Shown here piece by piece: positions 17,636 to 26,647 of a stretch of 64,000 bases of DNA. A model generated the notes under the pieces. It had not been told where the DNA came from and ran no database searches. It saw only the letters and a list, made by a program, of their open reading frames with translations. The stretch is taken from the NCBI GenBank assembly GCA_002375465.1, contig DFLT01000005.1, positions 196,601-260,600 on the forward strand. The letters are read 5' to 3'. A program made the position numbers and the translations under genes. Origin of the DNA: Alphaproteobacteria bacterium UBA3612 (lineage in GTDB: Bacteria; Pseudomonadota; Alphaproteobacteria; Sphingomonadales; Sphingomonadaceae). The first letter of the stretch is position 1. Each line of letters opens with the position of its first letter.

Positions 17636-17651
17636 TTGACGTTTACGTCAA
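17636..17651. promoter_or_regulatory. Palindromic operator in front of the MerR gene
   Basis: The 16 bases TTGACGTTTACGTCAA form a perfect inverted repeat (TTGACG/CGTCAA) around TTTA, with a further ACGTAAA half-site directly after it. This resembles the operators of LiuR-type MerR regulators of branched-chain and fatty acid degradation. It sits 22 bases before the merR start and suggests autoregulation of the merR-acyl-CoA operon. Confidence 0.7.
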
Positions 17652-17673
17652 CGTAAATTAGACGAGGATGATG

Positions 17674-18099
17674 ATGTCCGCTGCACTGCTTAGCAAAATC
17701 AGCCCCGCCGACGCCGCTTCGTTCACGATCGCGGATCTTGCGCGTGAGTTCGATGTAACGGCGCGCACGATCCGCTTTTATGAGAGCGAGGGACTTCTCT
17801 CTCCGGAACGGGAGGGGCAGAACCGCATCTACTCGAAACGCGACCGTGCCCGGCTCGGGTGGATCTTGCGAGGCAAGCGCGTGGGCTTCAGCCTGGCCGA
17901 AATTCGCGAACTGCTGGATATTTATAAATCCGGCGGCCCAGCGAAACAGCGAGTGGCGCTGGTCGGCAAATGCCGCGAACGTGTGGACGCGCTGAAGCGC
18001 CAGCGCATGGATATCGACGATACGATCGCAGACCTGCAGGCGTTTCTTCATGCCGTTGAAGAAATGCCGGATTTGAAGGAAAAAGCCGCAAATGCCTGA
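17674..18099 (+). CDS. MerR family regulator, LiuR-like
   Basis: About 141 residues. The N-terminal winged helix has FTIADLAREFDVTARTIRFYESEGLL, split by the family as helix-turn-helix and wing, followed by a long dimerisation coiled coil. It lacks the paired cysteines of metal sensors, in line with LiuR-type regulators that sense acyl-CoA catabolism. Three ATGs in a row (17668, 17671, 17674) are possible; the third has the best spacing from GAGG at 17664-17667. The stop overlaps the acyl-CoA dehydrogenase start by eight bases. It likely controls its own operon through the palindrome at 17636-17651. Confidence 0.85.
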   Translation: MSAALLSKISPADAASFTIADLAREFDVTARTIRFYESEGLLSPEREGQNRIYSKRDRARLGWILRGKRVGFSLAEIRELLDIYKSGGPAKQRVALVGKCRERVDALKRQRMDIDDTIADLQAFLHAVEEMPDLKEKAANA

Positions 18100-19894
18100 A
18101 TATACCGCCCCCGTGCGTGACACGCAGTTCGTGATGACGGACGTTCTCAACCTGCAGAAATATGCCGATCTGCCGGGCTTTCGGAATGCCGACGGCGACA
18201 CCATCGCCGCGGTTCTGGAAGAGGGCGGCAAGTTCGTGTCCGAGGTTCTGTTTCCGCTGAACCAGGTCGGCGACCATGAGGGGTGTACGCGGCAACAGGA
18301 TGGCAGTGTTACCACACCTGCCGGTTTCAAGGCGGCATATGATCAGTTCGTCGAGGGCGGCTGGGGCACGTTGGGCCAGAATGCCGACTATGGCGGGCAG
18401 GGCCTGCCGCACGTCGTGTCGATGGCGTTCGAAGAATATATGTGTTCCGCCAACATGGCGTTCGCCATGTATCCCGGCCTGACCGCGGGGGCGATCGCCG
18501 CCATCAACGTCAAGGGCAGCGACGAGCAGAAACAGACCTATATGCCAAAGATGATCTCGGGCGAGTGGACCGGCACCATGAACCTGACGGAACCGCATTG
18601 CGGCACCGATCTGGGCCTGATCCGCACCAAGGCAGCAGATGCGGGCGGCGGCAGCTACAAGATTTCCGGTCAGAAGATCTTCATTTCCGCTGGCGAGCAC
18701 GACCTTTCAGAAAACATCATTCATCTGGTTCTCGCCAAGCGCGAGGACGCGCCCGACAATGTGAAGGGCATTTCGCTGTTCATCGTGCCCAAATTTCTGG
18801 TGAACGAAGACGGTTCGATCGGAGAGCGGAACGGCGTCATCTGCGGCTCCATAGAGGAAAAGATGGGCATTCACGGCAACGCCACCTGCGTCATGAATTA
18901 TGACGAGGCGACCGGCTATCTGGTCGGCGAGCCGGAAAAAGGGCTGGCCGCGATGTTCATCATGATGAATGCCGCGCGCCTGGGTGTCGGCCTGCAGGGG
19001 CTGGCGCAGGGTGAGGTCGCCTATCAGAACGCCGTCACCTATGCGCGGGAACGCCGTCAGGGCAGGGCGCTGACCGGTCCGGAAGACAAGGATGCGAAAG
19101 CCGACCCGATAATGGTCCATCCCGACGTGCGCCGCATGTTGATGGATGCCCGCGCGTTTACGGAGGGTGCCCGGGCGCTGACCATGTGGGCGGCGCTGCA
19201 GATCGATCTGGCCCACCATGCGGAAACGGAGGAGGAACGCGAAGAGGCGGATGAGATCGTCGGCCTGCTGACCCCGGTCATAAAGGGCTACTTTACCGAC
19301 AAGGGGTTCGAGACGGCGGTGAACGCGCAGCAGGTATATGGCGGCCACGGGTACATCACCGAATGGGGCATGGAACAATATGTCCGCGACGCCCGCATCG
19401 CCCAGATATACGAGGGGACGAACGGCATCCAGGCGATGGATCTGGTGGGGCGAAAGCTGGGCCGGAATGGCGGCAAGGCGCTGATGCAGTTCGCGGCCAT
19501 GGTCACAGAGGAAATCGAGGCGGCCAAGGCGGACGAGGTTCTGGCGCCGCTGGCTGCCAAGCTGGAAAAGGCCGGCGGCGAATTGCAGGCCGCGACCATG
19601 TGGCTGATGCAGAATGGTACCGCCAATCCGAACGACGCCGGTGCGGGGGCGGTGCCCTACATGCACCTGATGGGCGTGGTATCGCTGGGCCTGATGTGGC
19701 TGAAAATGGCGCGGGCGGCGCAGGCCCGTCTGGCCGATGGCGCATCGGACGACGGTTTCTACACCGCCAAGCTGATCACCGCCCGCTATTATATGGACCG
19801 CTATCTGCCCGACGCCGGCGCCCTGCGCCGCAAGCTGGAGGCTGGCGCGGAGAGCATGATGGCATTGCCGGAAGAGGCGTTCGCGCGCGGATAA
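18092..19894 (+). CDS. Acyl-CoA dehydrogenase with C-terminal extension
   Basis: 600 residues, the long form with an extra C-terminal domain of about 130 residues. MNLTEPHCGTDLG matches the flavin/substrate loop, and YEGTNGIQAMDLVGRKL the signature at the end of the FAD-binding core. It oxidises acyl-CoA to 2-enoyl-CoA with electrons going to ETF. The start lies inside merR, and thiolase and FadB genes follow, so the operon encodes a complete beta-oxidation turn. Chain-length preference cannot be read from the sequence. Confidence 0.92.
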   Translation: MPEYTAPVRDTQFVMTDVLNLQKYADLPGFRNADGDTIAAVLEEGGKFVSEVLFPLNQVGDHEGCTRQQDGSVTTPAGFKAAYDQFVEGGWGTLGQNADYGGQGLPHVVSMAFEEYMCSANMAFAMYPGLTAGAIAAINVKGSDEQKQTYMPKMISGEWTGTMNLTEPHCGTDLGLIRTKAADAGGGSYKISGQKIFISAGEHDLSENIIHLVLAKREDAPDNVKGISLFIVPKFLVNEDGSIGERNGVICGSIEEKMGIHGNATCVMNYDEATGYLVGEPEKGLAAMFIMMNAARLGVGLQGLAQGEVAYQNAVTYARERRQGRALTGPEDKDAKADPIMVHPDVRRMLMDARAFTEGARALTMWAALQIDLAHHAETEEEREEADEIVGLLTPVIKGYFTDKGFETAVNAQQVYGGHGYITEWGMEQYVRDARIAQIYEGTNGIQAMDLVGRKLGRNGGKALMQFAAMVTEEIEAAKADEVLAPLAAKLEKAGGELQAATMWLMQNGTANPNDAGAGAVPYMHLMGVVSLGLMWLKMARAAQARLADGASDDGFYTAKLITARYYMDRYLPDAGALRRKLEAGAESMMALPEEAFARG

Positions 19895-19904
19895 GTAGTG
19901 CCGT

Positions 19905-19924
19905 CCCTCCCCTTTCGGGGAGGG
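19905..19924. terminator. Intergenic hairpin between acyl-CoA dehydrogenase and thiolase genes
   Basis: CCCTCCCC and GGGGAGGG form a perfect eight-pair stem around TTTC, followed by GTTTG. It may weaken read-through or stabilise the upstream mRNA; the short U-run makes full termination uncertain. The 140-base gap it lies in also contains the ribosome binding site of the thiolase gene. Confidence 0.5.
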
Positions 19925-20034
19925 GTTTGAGGCGGGGCATCGTCCCTACCTAGCGAGCAGATCGAATGAAGGCGCGCGCAGTCGCGCTACCCGCAGGCCG
20001 GATAGCGGCGCGGGTTATCGAGGAGGACCGAGAT

Positions 20035-21246
20035 ATGACCGAAGCCTATATCTACGATGCCGTTCGCACCCCCCGCGGGCGGGGAAAGTCCGACGGCGCC
20101 CTGCACGAGATTACGCCGGTCCAGTTGGCGACGCAGGTCCTGCAGGCACTGCGGGACCGTACGCAGGTCGACACGGCGGACATAGACGATGTCGTCCTGG
20201 GCTGTGTCAGTCCGGTGGGCGAGCAGGGCGGTGACATCGCCCGCACCGCTGTGATTACCGCCGATTATGCGGAAACCACGGCGGGCGTACAGGTCAACCG
20301 CTTCTGCGCGTCCGGGCTGGAGGCGACGAACATGGCTGCGGCAAAGGTGATGTCGGGCGAAGCGATGTTCGCAATCGGCGGCGGCGTCGAGAGCATGAGC
20401 CGCGTTCCAATGGGCTCCGACGGGGCGGCCTGGGCGACGGATCCGGCGGTCAATTTTCATGCCTATTTTGCGCCGCAAGGCATTTCCGCCGACCTGATCG
20501 CGACGAAATACGGGTTCAGCCGCGATGATGTGGATGCCTATGCCGTTGAATCGCAGAGGCGCGCGGCGAATGCATGGGAAAAGGGCTATTTCAAAGGGTC
20601 CATCGTGCCGGTGAAGGACGTGATCGGAGAGGTCGTTCTGGACCGGGACGAGCATATGCGCCCTGGCACGGACATGCAGGGCCTGGGCGGTCTGAATCCC
20701 TCTTTCGAGGCGCTTGGCACGCAAATGCCCGGATATGACGACGTCGTGCTGCAGAAATATCCCGAACTGGAGAAGATCAACCATGTGCACCATGGCGGCA
20801 ATTCTTCCGGTATCGTGGACGGCGCCGCCGGTATTCTGATCGGTTCAAAGGAAATGGGTGACAAATACGGTCTGAAACCGCGCGCCCGTATCCGCGCCAT
20901 GGCCTCCATCGGGTCGGAACCGACCATCATGTTAACCGGACCGGAATTCGTGACGCGAAAGGTGTTGCAGCGGGCCGGCATGGATGTGGGCGACATCGAC
21001 ATCTACGAACTGAACGAGGCATTTGCCGCCGTCGTCCTGCGCTACATGCAGGCCCTCGACATTGATCATGATCGTATCAACCTGAATGGCGGTGCCATCG
21101 CCATGGGGCATCCGCTGGGTGCGACGGGCGCCATGATTCTGGGTACCGTTCTGGACGAACTGGAGCGGACCGGAAAGGGCACGGCCCTCGCCAATCTCTG
21201 CGTCGGCGCCGGCATGGGCACCGCGACCATCATCGAGCGGGTATAG
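20035..21246 (+). CDS. fadA: Acetyl-CoA C-acyltransferase (thiolase)
   Basis: 403 residues from the ATG at 20035, seven bases after GAGGAGGA. The nucleophilic cysteine is in NRFCASGLEA (about residue 90), and the GHPLGATGA histidine and the NLCVGAGMG cysteine near the C-terminus complete the catalytic site. It cleaves 3-ketoacyl-CoA with CoA to give acetyl-CoA. An in-frame start upstream at 19966 lacks a ribosome binding site. The gene ends 14 bases before fadB, and the two products probably form the trifunctional-type complex. Confidence 0.93.
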   Translation: MTEAYIYDAVRTPRGRGKSDGALHEITPVQLATQVLQALRDRTQVDTADIDDVVLGCVSPVGEQGGDIARTAVITADYAETTAGVQVNRFCASGLEATNMAAAKVMSGEAMFAIGGGVESMSRVPMGSDGAAWATDPAVNFHAYFAPQGISADLIATKYGFSRDDVDAYAVESQRRAANAWEKGYFKGSIVPVKDVIGEVVLDRDEHMRPGTDMQGLGGLNPSFEALGTQMPGYDDVVLQKYPELEKINHVHHGGNSSGIVDGAAGILIGSKEMGDKYGLKPRARIRAMASIGSEPTIMLTGPEFVTRKVLQRAGMDVGDIDIYELNEAFAAVVLRYMQALDIDHDRINLNGGAIAMGHPLGATGAMILGTVLDELERTGKGTALANLCVGAGMGTATIIERV

Positions 21247-21260
21247 GACGGGAGCAGGAC

Positions 21261-23453
21261 ATGAACACCGATACGATCAAATTTGATCTGGACGCCGATG
21301 GCATTGCACTGCTGACCATCGATCTGCCGGGCCAGTCGATGAACGTCATAACGACACAATTCCAAAACGACCTGCGCACCCTGGTCGAAAAAATCGCTGA
21401 CGATGATGCGATCAGGGGCGCCGTCATTACATCGGGCAAGCCATCCGGCTTCATGGCCGGGGCTGACCTGAAGGGCATGGGCGACTTTGGTGCGGGTCAG
21501 CAGGAAAGCGGCGCGACGGCAGGCAAGTCTCGAATGGCGCAATTGTTCGAGGCGGTTTGGCCCGTGAACGAAATCCTGCGAAAGCTGGAAACCTGCGGAA
21601 AGCCGGTCGCCTGCGCCATTAACGGCCTGGCGCTGGGTGGCGGGCTGGAGGTCGCCTTGGCCTGTCATTACCGTGTCGTCGCGGATGATCCAAAGATAAA
21701 GCTAGGCCTGCCAGAGGTCATGGTCGGACTGATGCCTGGCGGTGGCGGTACGCAGCGCCTGCCGCGCCTGATCGGCGTACAGCCTGCGCTGATGTATTTG
21801 CTGCAAGGTAAAACAATGTCGCCGCAGGAGGCGCAGGGCTTTGGCGTGGCGCATGAAATCGCGCCGTTGGAGGAAATCGTCGAGAAGGCAAAAGCCTGGG
21901 TGAAGGCAAATCCAAAGGGCGGCGTGCAGCCCTGGGATCAGAAGAAGTTCAAATTCCCTGGCGGCCCTGCAAGTGCCATGAGCCCCGGCTTCGCGCAGAC
22001 CTTCATCGGCGGCACGGCGATGACCATCAAGCAGACCAACGGCAATATGAACGGACCCTTTGCGATCCTTTCGGCCGTTTACGAGGGCACGCAATTGCCG
22101 ATGGATACGGCACTGCGCGTGGAATCGAAATATTTTACCCGGCTGGTGGCGGATCCGCAGGCCGCGAACATGGTCCGCTCTCTGTTCATATCGAAACAGG
22201 CGGCGGAAAAGGGCGCGCGCCGTCCCGAAGGCATTCCGCCGATGAAGACGCAAAAGCTGGGCATGCTGGGTGCCGGCATGATGGGCGCCGGAATTGCGCT
22301 GGTGTCTGCCCGTGCGGGCATCAACGTTGTCCTGCTCGACCGCACGCAGGAGGCGGCGGAAAAGGGCAAGCAATATACCGCCGACAAGCTGGGCAAGCGC
22401 ATGTCCGCCGAGAAGGTGCAGCCGATCCTCGATCGCATCCACCCCACGACCGACTATGCCGATCTAGCGGGGTGCGACCTGATCGTAGAAGCGGTTTTCG
22501 AAGACCGCGACATCAAGGCGGAAACCACGAAGAAGGTAGAGGCCGTCGTTGGTCCCGACACCATATTCGGGTCGAATACATCGACGCTGCCGATTACCGG
22601 ACTGGCCAAGGCATGGTCGCGGCCGGAGACGTTCATTGGTATTCATTTCTTCTCACCGGTTGAAAAAATGCCCTTGGTCGAAATCATTGTGGGCGAGAAA
22701 ACCGGTCCGGAAGCCATTGCAAAGGCGTTGGATTACGTCGCGCAGATCCGGAAAACGCCTATCGTGGTCAATGACAGCCGCGGCTTCTACACTTCACGCT
22801 GTTTCGGCACCTATGTGCAGGAGGGGACGGCCATGCTGGGCGAGGGTATAAACCCGGCGCTGATTGAAAATGCCGGCAAGCACATGGGCATGCCCGTCGG
22901 CCCGCTCGCTGTATCCGACGAGGTGTCGATCGAGCTGGGCCACAGGGTGATGCAGCAGATGAAGAAGGATATGGGCGACGCCTATAAACCCGGCGCAGCC
23001 GACGACGTCGTCGAGAAGATGATGGCGGAGGGTCGCACCGGACGCAAATCGGGCAAAGGCTATTACGACTATGGCGAGGGCGGCAAGCAGCTGTGGCCTG
23101 GTCTGCGGGAGGCGTTCCCGCCAGCGGATGGCCCCGCCGATCCAGAAGTGCAGGAAATACAGGAAAGGCTGAAATTCCGCCAGCTGGTCGAATGTGCACG
23201 CTGCTTTGCCGAGGATGTTCTCGAAACGCCGGAAGACGGAGATTTGGGCGCGATCCTGGGCTGGGGGTTCATGCCGTCCACCGGTGGGCCGTTCAGCCAT
23301 ATGGATACGCTGGGCCTGGACCGGGTCGTGCAGATACTCGACCGTTTGGCTCAGACGCATGGAGAGCGCTTTGCGCCGCCGCAGATGCTACGCGACATGG
23401 CGAAGAGGGGTGAGACCTTTTACGGTGGAAATACCCGGCGCATGGCCGCCTGA
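21261..23453 (+). CDS. fadB: Fatty acid oxidation complex alpha subunit (enoyl-CoA hydratase/3-hydroxyacyl-CoA dehydrogenase)
   Basis: 730 residues. The N-terminal crotonase domain has the oxyanion segment SGFMAGADLKGM and the ALGGGLEVALACHYRV helix with the acid Glu. From about residue 330 the dehydrogenase domain starts with the NAD motif LGAGMMGAGIA, has IHFFSPVEKMPLVEI, and ends in two C-terminal 3HCDH domains. It hydrates enoyl-CoA and oxidises the hydroxyacyl-CoA. It is the last gene of the merR-acd-fadA-fadB operon; a weak CCCCT/AGGGG hairpin follows the stop. Confidence 0.94.
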   Translation: MNTDTIKFDLDADGIALLTIDLPGQSMNVITTQFQNDLRTLVEKIADDDAIRGAVITSGKPSGFMAGADLKGMGDFGAGQQESGATAGKSRMAQLFEAVWPVNEILRKLETCGKPVACAINGLALGGGLEVALACHYRVVADDPKIKLGLPEVMVGLMPGGGGTQRLPRLIGVQPALMYLLQGKTMSPQEAQGFGVAHEIAPLEEIVEKAKAWVKANPKGGVQPWDQKKFKFPGGPASAMSPGFAQTFIGGTAMTIKQTNGNMNGPFAILSAVYEGTQLPMDTALRVESKYFTRLVADPQAANMVRSLFISKQAAEKGARRPEGIPPMKTQKLGMLGAGMMGAGIALVSARAGINVVLLDRTQEAAEKGKQYTADKLGKRMSAEKVQPILDRIHPTTDYADLAGCDLIVEAVFEDRDIKAETTKKVEAVVGPDTIFGSNTSTLPITGLAKAWSRPETFIGIHFFSPVEKMPLVEIIVGEKTGPEAIAKALDYVAQIRKTPIVVNDSRGFYTSRCFGTYVQEGTAMLGEGINPALIENAGKHMGMPVGPLAVSDEVSIELGHRVMQQMKKDMGDAYKPGAADDVVEKMMAEGRTGRKSGKGYYDYGEGGKQLWPGLREAFPPADGPADPEVQEIQERLKFRQLVECARCFAEDVLETPEDGDLGAILGWGFMPSTGGPFSHMDTLGLDRVVQILDRLAQTHGERFAPPQMLRDMAKRGETFYGGNTRRMAA

Positions 23454-23649
23454 CCCCTATCGGAGGGGCTTAATGTACCGCGTCTCTCCGATGCGCGCGC
23501 GCACCTGTCTGTTGTCGATGTTTCAGGCTGGTTCCCTGGCTTCTCTCGGCTCACCGCACAGGGGACTCGCTTCATCGACAGCAGGACGCTGATTTCTTTT
23601 ATATTAATGTTCCATCTGTCATGATCGCGCGGGACAGGAGGAAAATGAA

Positions 23650-24651
23650 ATGCGGGCAGCGTCCACCATGATGAACCACTTTAAGTTGCGGCAGACTGTG
23701 TCTGCGGCGTTTTACGTCGCGACGATGCTGCTCCTGCTTGGCATGTGGCAGCCCGCCCAAGCACGCTCTCTCAGCGATATCGAAAAATATGCTGCCATCG
23801 TGGTCGACGTCGATACGAATGAAGTCCTCTATGCGCACAAGGCGGATGCCGCGCGTCATCCCGCCTCCATCACGAAGGTGATGACGATGATGCTGGCCTT
23901 CGATGCGCTCGACGCCGGCAAGATCAAGATGGACGATCGGGTCGTCATGTCGGCCCATGCAGCGGCGCAGCCCCCCTCCAAACTGGCGCTGGGCAAGGGT
24001 GGTTGGCTGACGGTTGAGGAGGCGATCCGAGTTCTTGCAACCAAGTCCGCCAACGACGTGGCGGTTGCGCTGGGCGAGCATCTGGCAGGTACGGAAGTCG
24101 CCTTTGCACAGGAAATGACGGAGAAGGCCCGATCGATCGGGATGAATGCAACGGCGTTCTACAACGCCTCCGGACTACCGAACCCCGCACATTCGACGAC
24201 GGCGCGCGACCTCGCTACCATGTCGGCGTACCTCATTCAGCATTATCCGCATTATTATGCGTTTTTCTCGCAGCAGCAGTACAATTTCTACGGCAAGATC
24301 CTGCCGAACCACAACCGGCTGCTAGGTAAGCTGGTGGGCCTCGATGGGATCAAGACCGGCTTTACCAACGCGTCTGGCTTCACGCTCGCGGCATCGGCTC
24401 AGCGCGATGGCAAACGTCTGGTCGGTATTGTGCTGGGCGCACCGTCCACGAAGCTGCGCAACGACAATATGGCAAATCTGATCAATGCCGGGTTCGATGT
24501 TCTGCGGCAGCGGAAGTTTGGTCGCAACGTTACGGTCGCCAGCTATATGAGTGAACCGGATCAGGCGCTGGGTAATTGGAACCCGGTCGTCGCGCAGGGA
24601 TCACTGGATGAAGCTGAAGAGCCGGACTTTCAGCCCACGGCGGGAAATTAA
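23650..24651 (+). CDS. D-alanyl-D-alanine carboxypeptidase (class A low-mass PBP)
   Basis: 333 residues. A signal peptide ends near QARS (about residue 39) and the penicillin-binding core follows with SITK (nucleophilic Ser), SAN and KTG, all in order and normal spacing. The enzyme trims the terminal D-Ala of peptidoglycan in the periplasm. The ATG at 23650 is eight bases after AGGAGG. The usual C-terminal PBP5 beta domain and amphipathic anchor are not evident; the last 40 residues are acidic and probably loose, so it resembles the shorter DacF-like group. Confidence 0.9.
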   Translation: MRAASTMMNHFKLRQTVSAAFYVATMLLLLGMWQPAQARSLSDIEKYAAIVVDVDTNEVLYAHKADAARHPASITKVMTMMLAFDALDAGKIKMDDRVVMSAHAAAQPPSKLALGKGGWLTVEEAIRVLATKSANDVAVALGEHLAGTEVAFAQEMTEKARSIGMNATAFYNASGLPNPAHSTTARDLATMSAYLIQHYPHYYAFFSQQQYNFYGKILPNHNRLLGKLVGLDGIKTGFTNASGFTLAASAQRDGKRLVGIVLGAPSTKLRNDNMANLINAGFDVLRQRKFGRNVTVASYMSEPDQALGNWNPVVAQGSLDEAEEPDFQPTAGN

Positions 24652-24671
24652 GCTAAGCAGCCCTGGGGTCG

Positions 24672-24905
24672 TTAAACTTCGGGTTCTAGCAGTTCGTGCA
24701 GGTGCACGACCAGATATTTCATCTCTGCATCATCGACGGTGCGCTGTGCATGAGCGCGCCACGCCTTTTCAGCGGTCTTATAGTCGGGGAAGATGCCCAC
24801 AATATCGAGTGCAGAGGAATCTTCGAACTCCAGTCCGCGTGGATCCTTGACCCGACCCCCGAACACGAGGTGCAATTTGCTGTCTGAAGCGTCGTGCTGT
24901 TTCAT
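24672..24905 (-). CDS. DUF4170 domain protein
   Basis: 77 residues. KLHLVFGGRVKDP near the N-terminus and FPDYKTAEKAWRAHAQRTVDDAEMKY in the middle (continuous stretch split here by function, not by sequence) mark the small DUF4170 family of alphaproteobacteria, whose role is unknown. The start ATG at 24903-24905 lies eight bases after the gamma carbonic anhydrase stop on the same strand, so it is likely the last gene of that leftward operon. It converges with the carboxypeptidase gene with a 20-base gap. Confidence 0.8.
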   Translation of the reverse strand: MKQHDASDSKLHLVFGGRVKDPRGLEFEDSSALDIVGIFPDYKTAEKAWRAHAQRTVDDAEMKYLVVHLHELLEPEV

Positions 24906-24913
24906 ATCCGCAG

Positions 24914-25483
24914 CTATAGCGCCGCATGCTCGGCCTGCAAGCGCCTCATTGTATCCTCCATGAAGGCATCGAAATCTTCGCCGGTCCAGGCGCGGTGGTC
25001 GCCGTCGGCATAAGCGATGGCGTTCCGGTGATAGATGGCAGCATTCAACCGGTTCGGGAGCCAATTGTCGCGCGTACGAATGACTTTTGCCGGGCTGCCA
25101 ACGACGATGCTGTTCGGCGGCACGATCGTGCCGTCCTTTACATAGGCGTGTTGCCCGACGATGGAGTTGTCCCCGATCACAGCGCCGCCATAAATGGTGG
25201 AATTGATGCCGATCAGGCAATTATCACCTATCGTGCAATTATGAAGGGTCGCCCTGTGGGTGATCGAACAATGTTCGCCTACCGTGACAGGGCCGCCGGG
25301 ATCCGTGTGGATCATGACGAAATCCTGTATGTTCGTCATGGCGCCGATGCGGATCGACGCCGCCTCCGATCGCATGACCACATTCATCCAGACGGATGAA
25401 CCACGGCCCAGCTCTATGTCGCCATAAAGCTGGGCCGACGGGTCCACATAGGCGGCCTCACCTGTCGAGAGGCGGGACCTCAA
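24914..25483 (-). CDS. Gamma carbonic anhydrase family protein
   Basis: 189 residues of left-handed beta-helix hexapeptide repeats (for example CTIGDN, AVIGDN, SIVGQH). The metal histidines appear in MIHTD and in SITHRATLHNC. Family members are zinc/iron carbonic anhydrases or acyl-CoA-binding relatives; activity is not certain because several bacterial homologues (such as YrdA) are inactive. The start overlaps the mlaC-like stop by four bases, so the two are translationally coupled. Confidence 0.88.
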   Translation of the reverse strand: MRSRLSTGEAAYVDPSAQLYGDIELGRGSSVWMNVVMRSEAASIRIGAMTNIQDFVMIHTDPGGPVTVGEHCSITHRATLHNCTIGDNCLIGINSTIYGGAVIGDNSIVGQHAYVKDGTIVPPNSIVVGSPAKVIRTRDNWLPNRLNAAIYHRNAIAYADGDHRAWTGEDFDAFMEDTMRRLQAEHAAL

Positions 25484-26109
25484 CTGATGCGTTTCTTCAT
25501 CAATGTGACAAGGCCGTCAAAGCCATTGCGGCTGATATAGGCGTTGAAATCCTGTTCCTGCGTCAGCGCCATATTGACGCCGGAAACCTTCAGGTTGCGG
25601 ATTTTGAAATCATTGCTGCCCTTTTTACGGACCTGCCAGACGGCATCGACCGGGTTGCCGGATTTCGGCGTGATGCGCGTGTAGACTTCCACATCGCCGC
25701 GGCTTCCCCGCGGAACGGCACGCGTTACCGACAGTTCGGAATCCTCAAAAGCGAACAGATTATTCGTGTAGGTAGCGACGACCCATTGCGGGAAGACCTT
25801 CATATACTCACGATACTGTGTGTCGCTGATGTCCTGACGGTGGCGGCGGATCAGATACTGGCCAATATAATTCACGTCGAAATTGCTGGCGAGCATCTTG
25901 CGCAGTTCTTCCTGCGTCTGCGGCGACTGCGCGTCGCCCGAGCGGATCACGCCAAATGCATCTTCCGCCAGACCGTCGATAAAGGCCGACGCGGCCTTTG
26001 TGTCGCTATCGGTCGCGGCCTGCGCTGAAGCGGGCGTCGCAACAAGGATGCTGAGGGGGGCTGCCATCGAAACGAGGGCGGCCGCTATGAAGGGCTTATG
26101 GAATTTCAT
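25480..26109 (-). CDS. mlaC: MlaC/Ttg2D family phospholipid-binding protein
   Basis: 209 residues from the ATG at 26107-26109, preceded by TAGGAG. A signal peptide ends near ASAQA at residue 30. The segment ASAFIDGLAEDAFGV and the NTU2-like body with FPQWVVATYTNNLF match MlaC, the periplasmic shuttle of the Mla lipid-asymmetry pathway. The other mla genes (mlaFED, mlaA) are not in the window. It sits 10 bases after a cytochrome c gene and is coupled to a carbonic anhydrase-like gene. Confidence 0.85.
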   Translation of the reverse strand: MKFHKPFIAAALVSMAAPLSILVATPASAQAATDSDTKAASAFIDGLAEDAFGVIRSGDAQSPQTQEELRKMLASNFDVNYIGQYLIRRHRQDISDTQYREYMKVFPQWVVATYTNNLFAFEDSELSVTRAVPRGSRGDVEVYTRITPKSGNPVDAVWQVRKKGSNDFKIRNLKVSGVNMALTQEQDFNAYISRNGFDGLVTLMKKRIS

Positions 26110-26119
26110 GGAAATACTC

Positions 26120-26500
26120 CTACTTACCGGCGCGCAGGACATAGGATATGACCGCCGCGCGCTCGTCTGGTTTCTTCAAACCGGGAAAGGCCATTGTGGT
26201 TCCCTTCACGGTCTTCCGTGGGTCGTTCAGATATTCGTCGAGGCTGTCGCGGCCCCAGACGATATTCGATGCCTTCATGGCCGGGGAATAGCGCTTGAAA
26301 TCAGCGGTTCCCGCTTCGCGACCGGACAGGCGCGTCAGGGAAGGACCCAGACGTACCTTTTCCCCCGGGGTGTTGGGATCCCAGTGGCACGCACCGCAGC
26401 GTGTCTTGAACAGCGCTGCGCCATCAGGCGCGGAGAGGGCAGGGACCGACAGGAAGGCCGCAATACCAGCGGCGATGGCAAACTTTATATGACCGTACAT
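26120..26500 (-). CDS. Class I c-type cytochrome
   Basis: 126 residues. A signal peptide ends near ALSA (about residue 24). The haem-binding motif CGACH lies just after, and the distal axial Met is in GTTMAFPGLK near residue 100, giving a soluble periplasmic cytochrome c of mitochondrial/c2 type. The conserved RLGPSLTRLSGREAG loop agrees. The partner oxidase or dehydrogenase is not in the window. The gene is between lexA and the mlaC-like gene on the same strand. Confidence 0.92.
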   Translation of the reverse strand: MYGHIKFAIAAGIAAFLSVPALSAPDGAALFKTRCGACHWDPNTPGEKVRLGPSLTRLSGREAGTADFKRYSPAMKASNIVWGRDSLDEYLNDPRKTVKGTTMAFPGLKKPDERAAVISYVLRAGK

Positions 26501-26647
26501 CGAAAAGGCGATTCCTCACTCTAGGTAGCTATTCCTATCGCAAGAATCCGATGAATTCGCGGTGAATTTCTCAAATGAATTTTCGGAGTGCCACGCAGAT
26601 GCCCGCGCCTGCCCCGGCGTAGCTGCATAGCGCGGCGAAAGGCTCGA

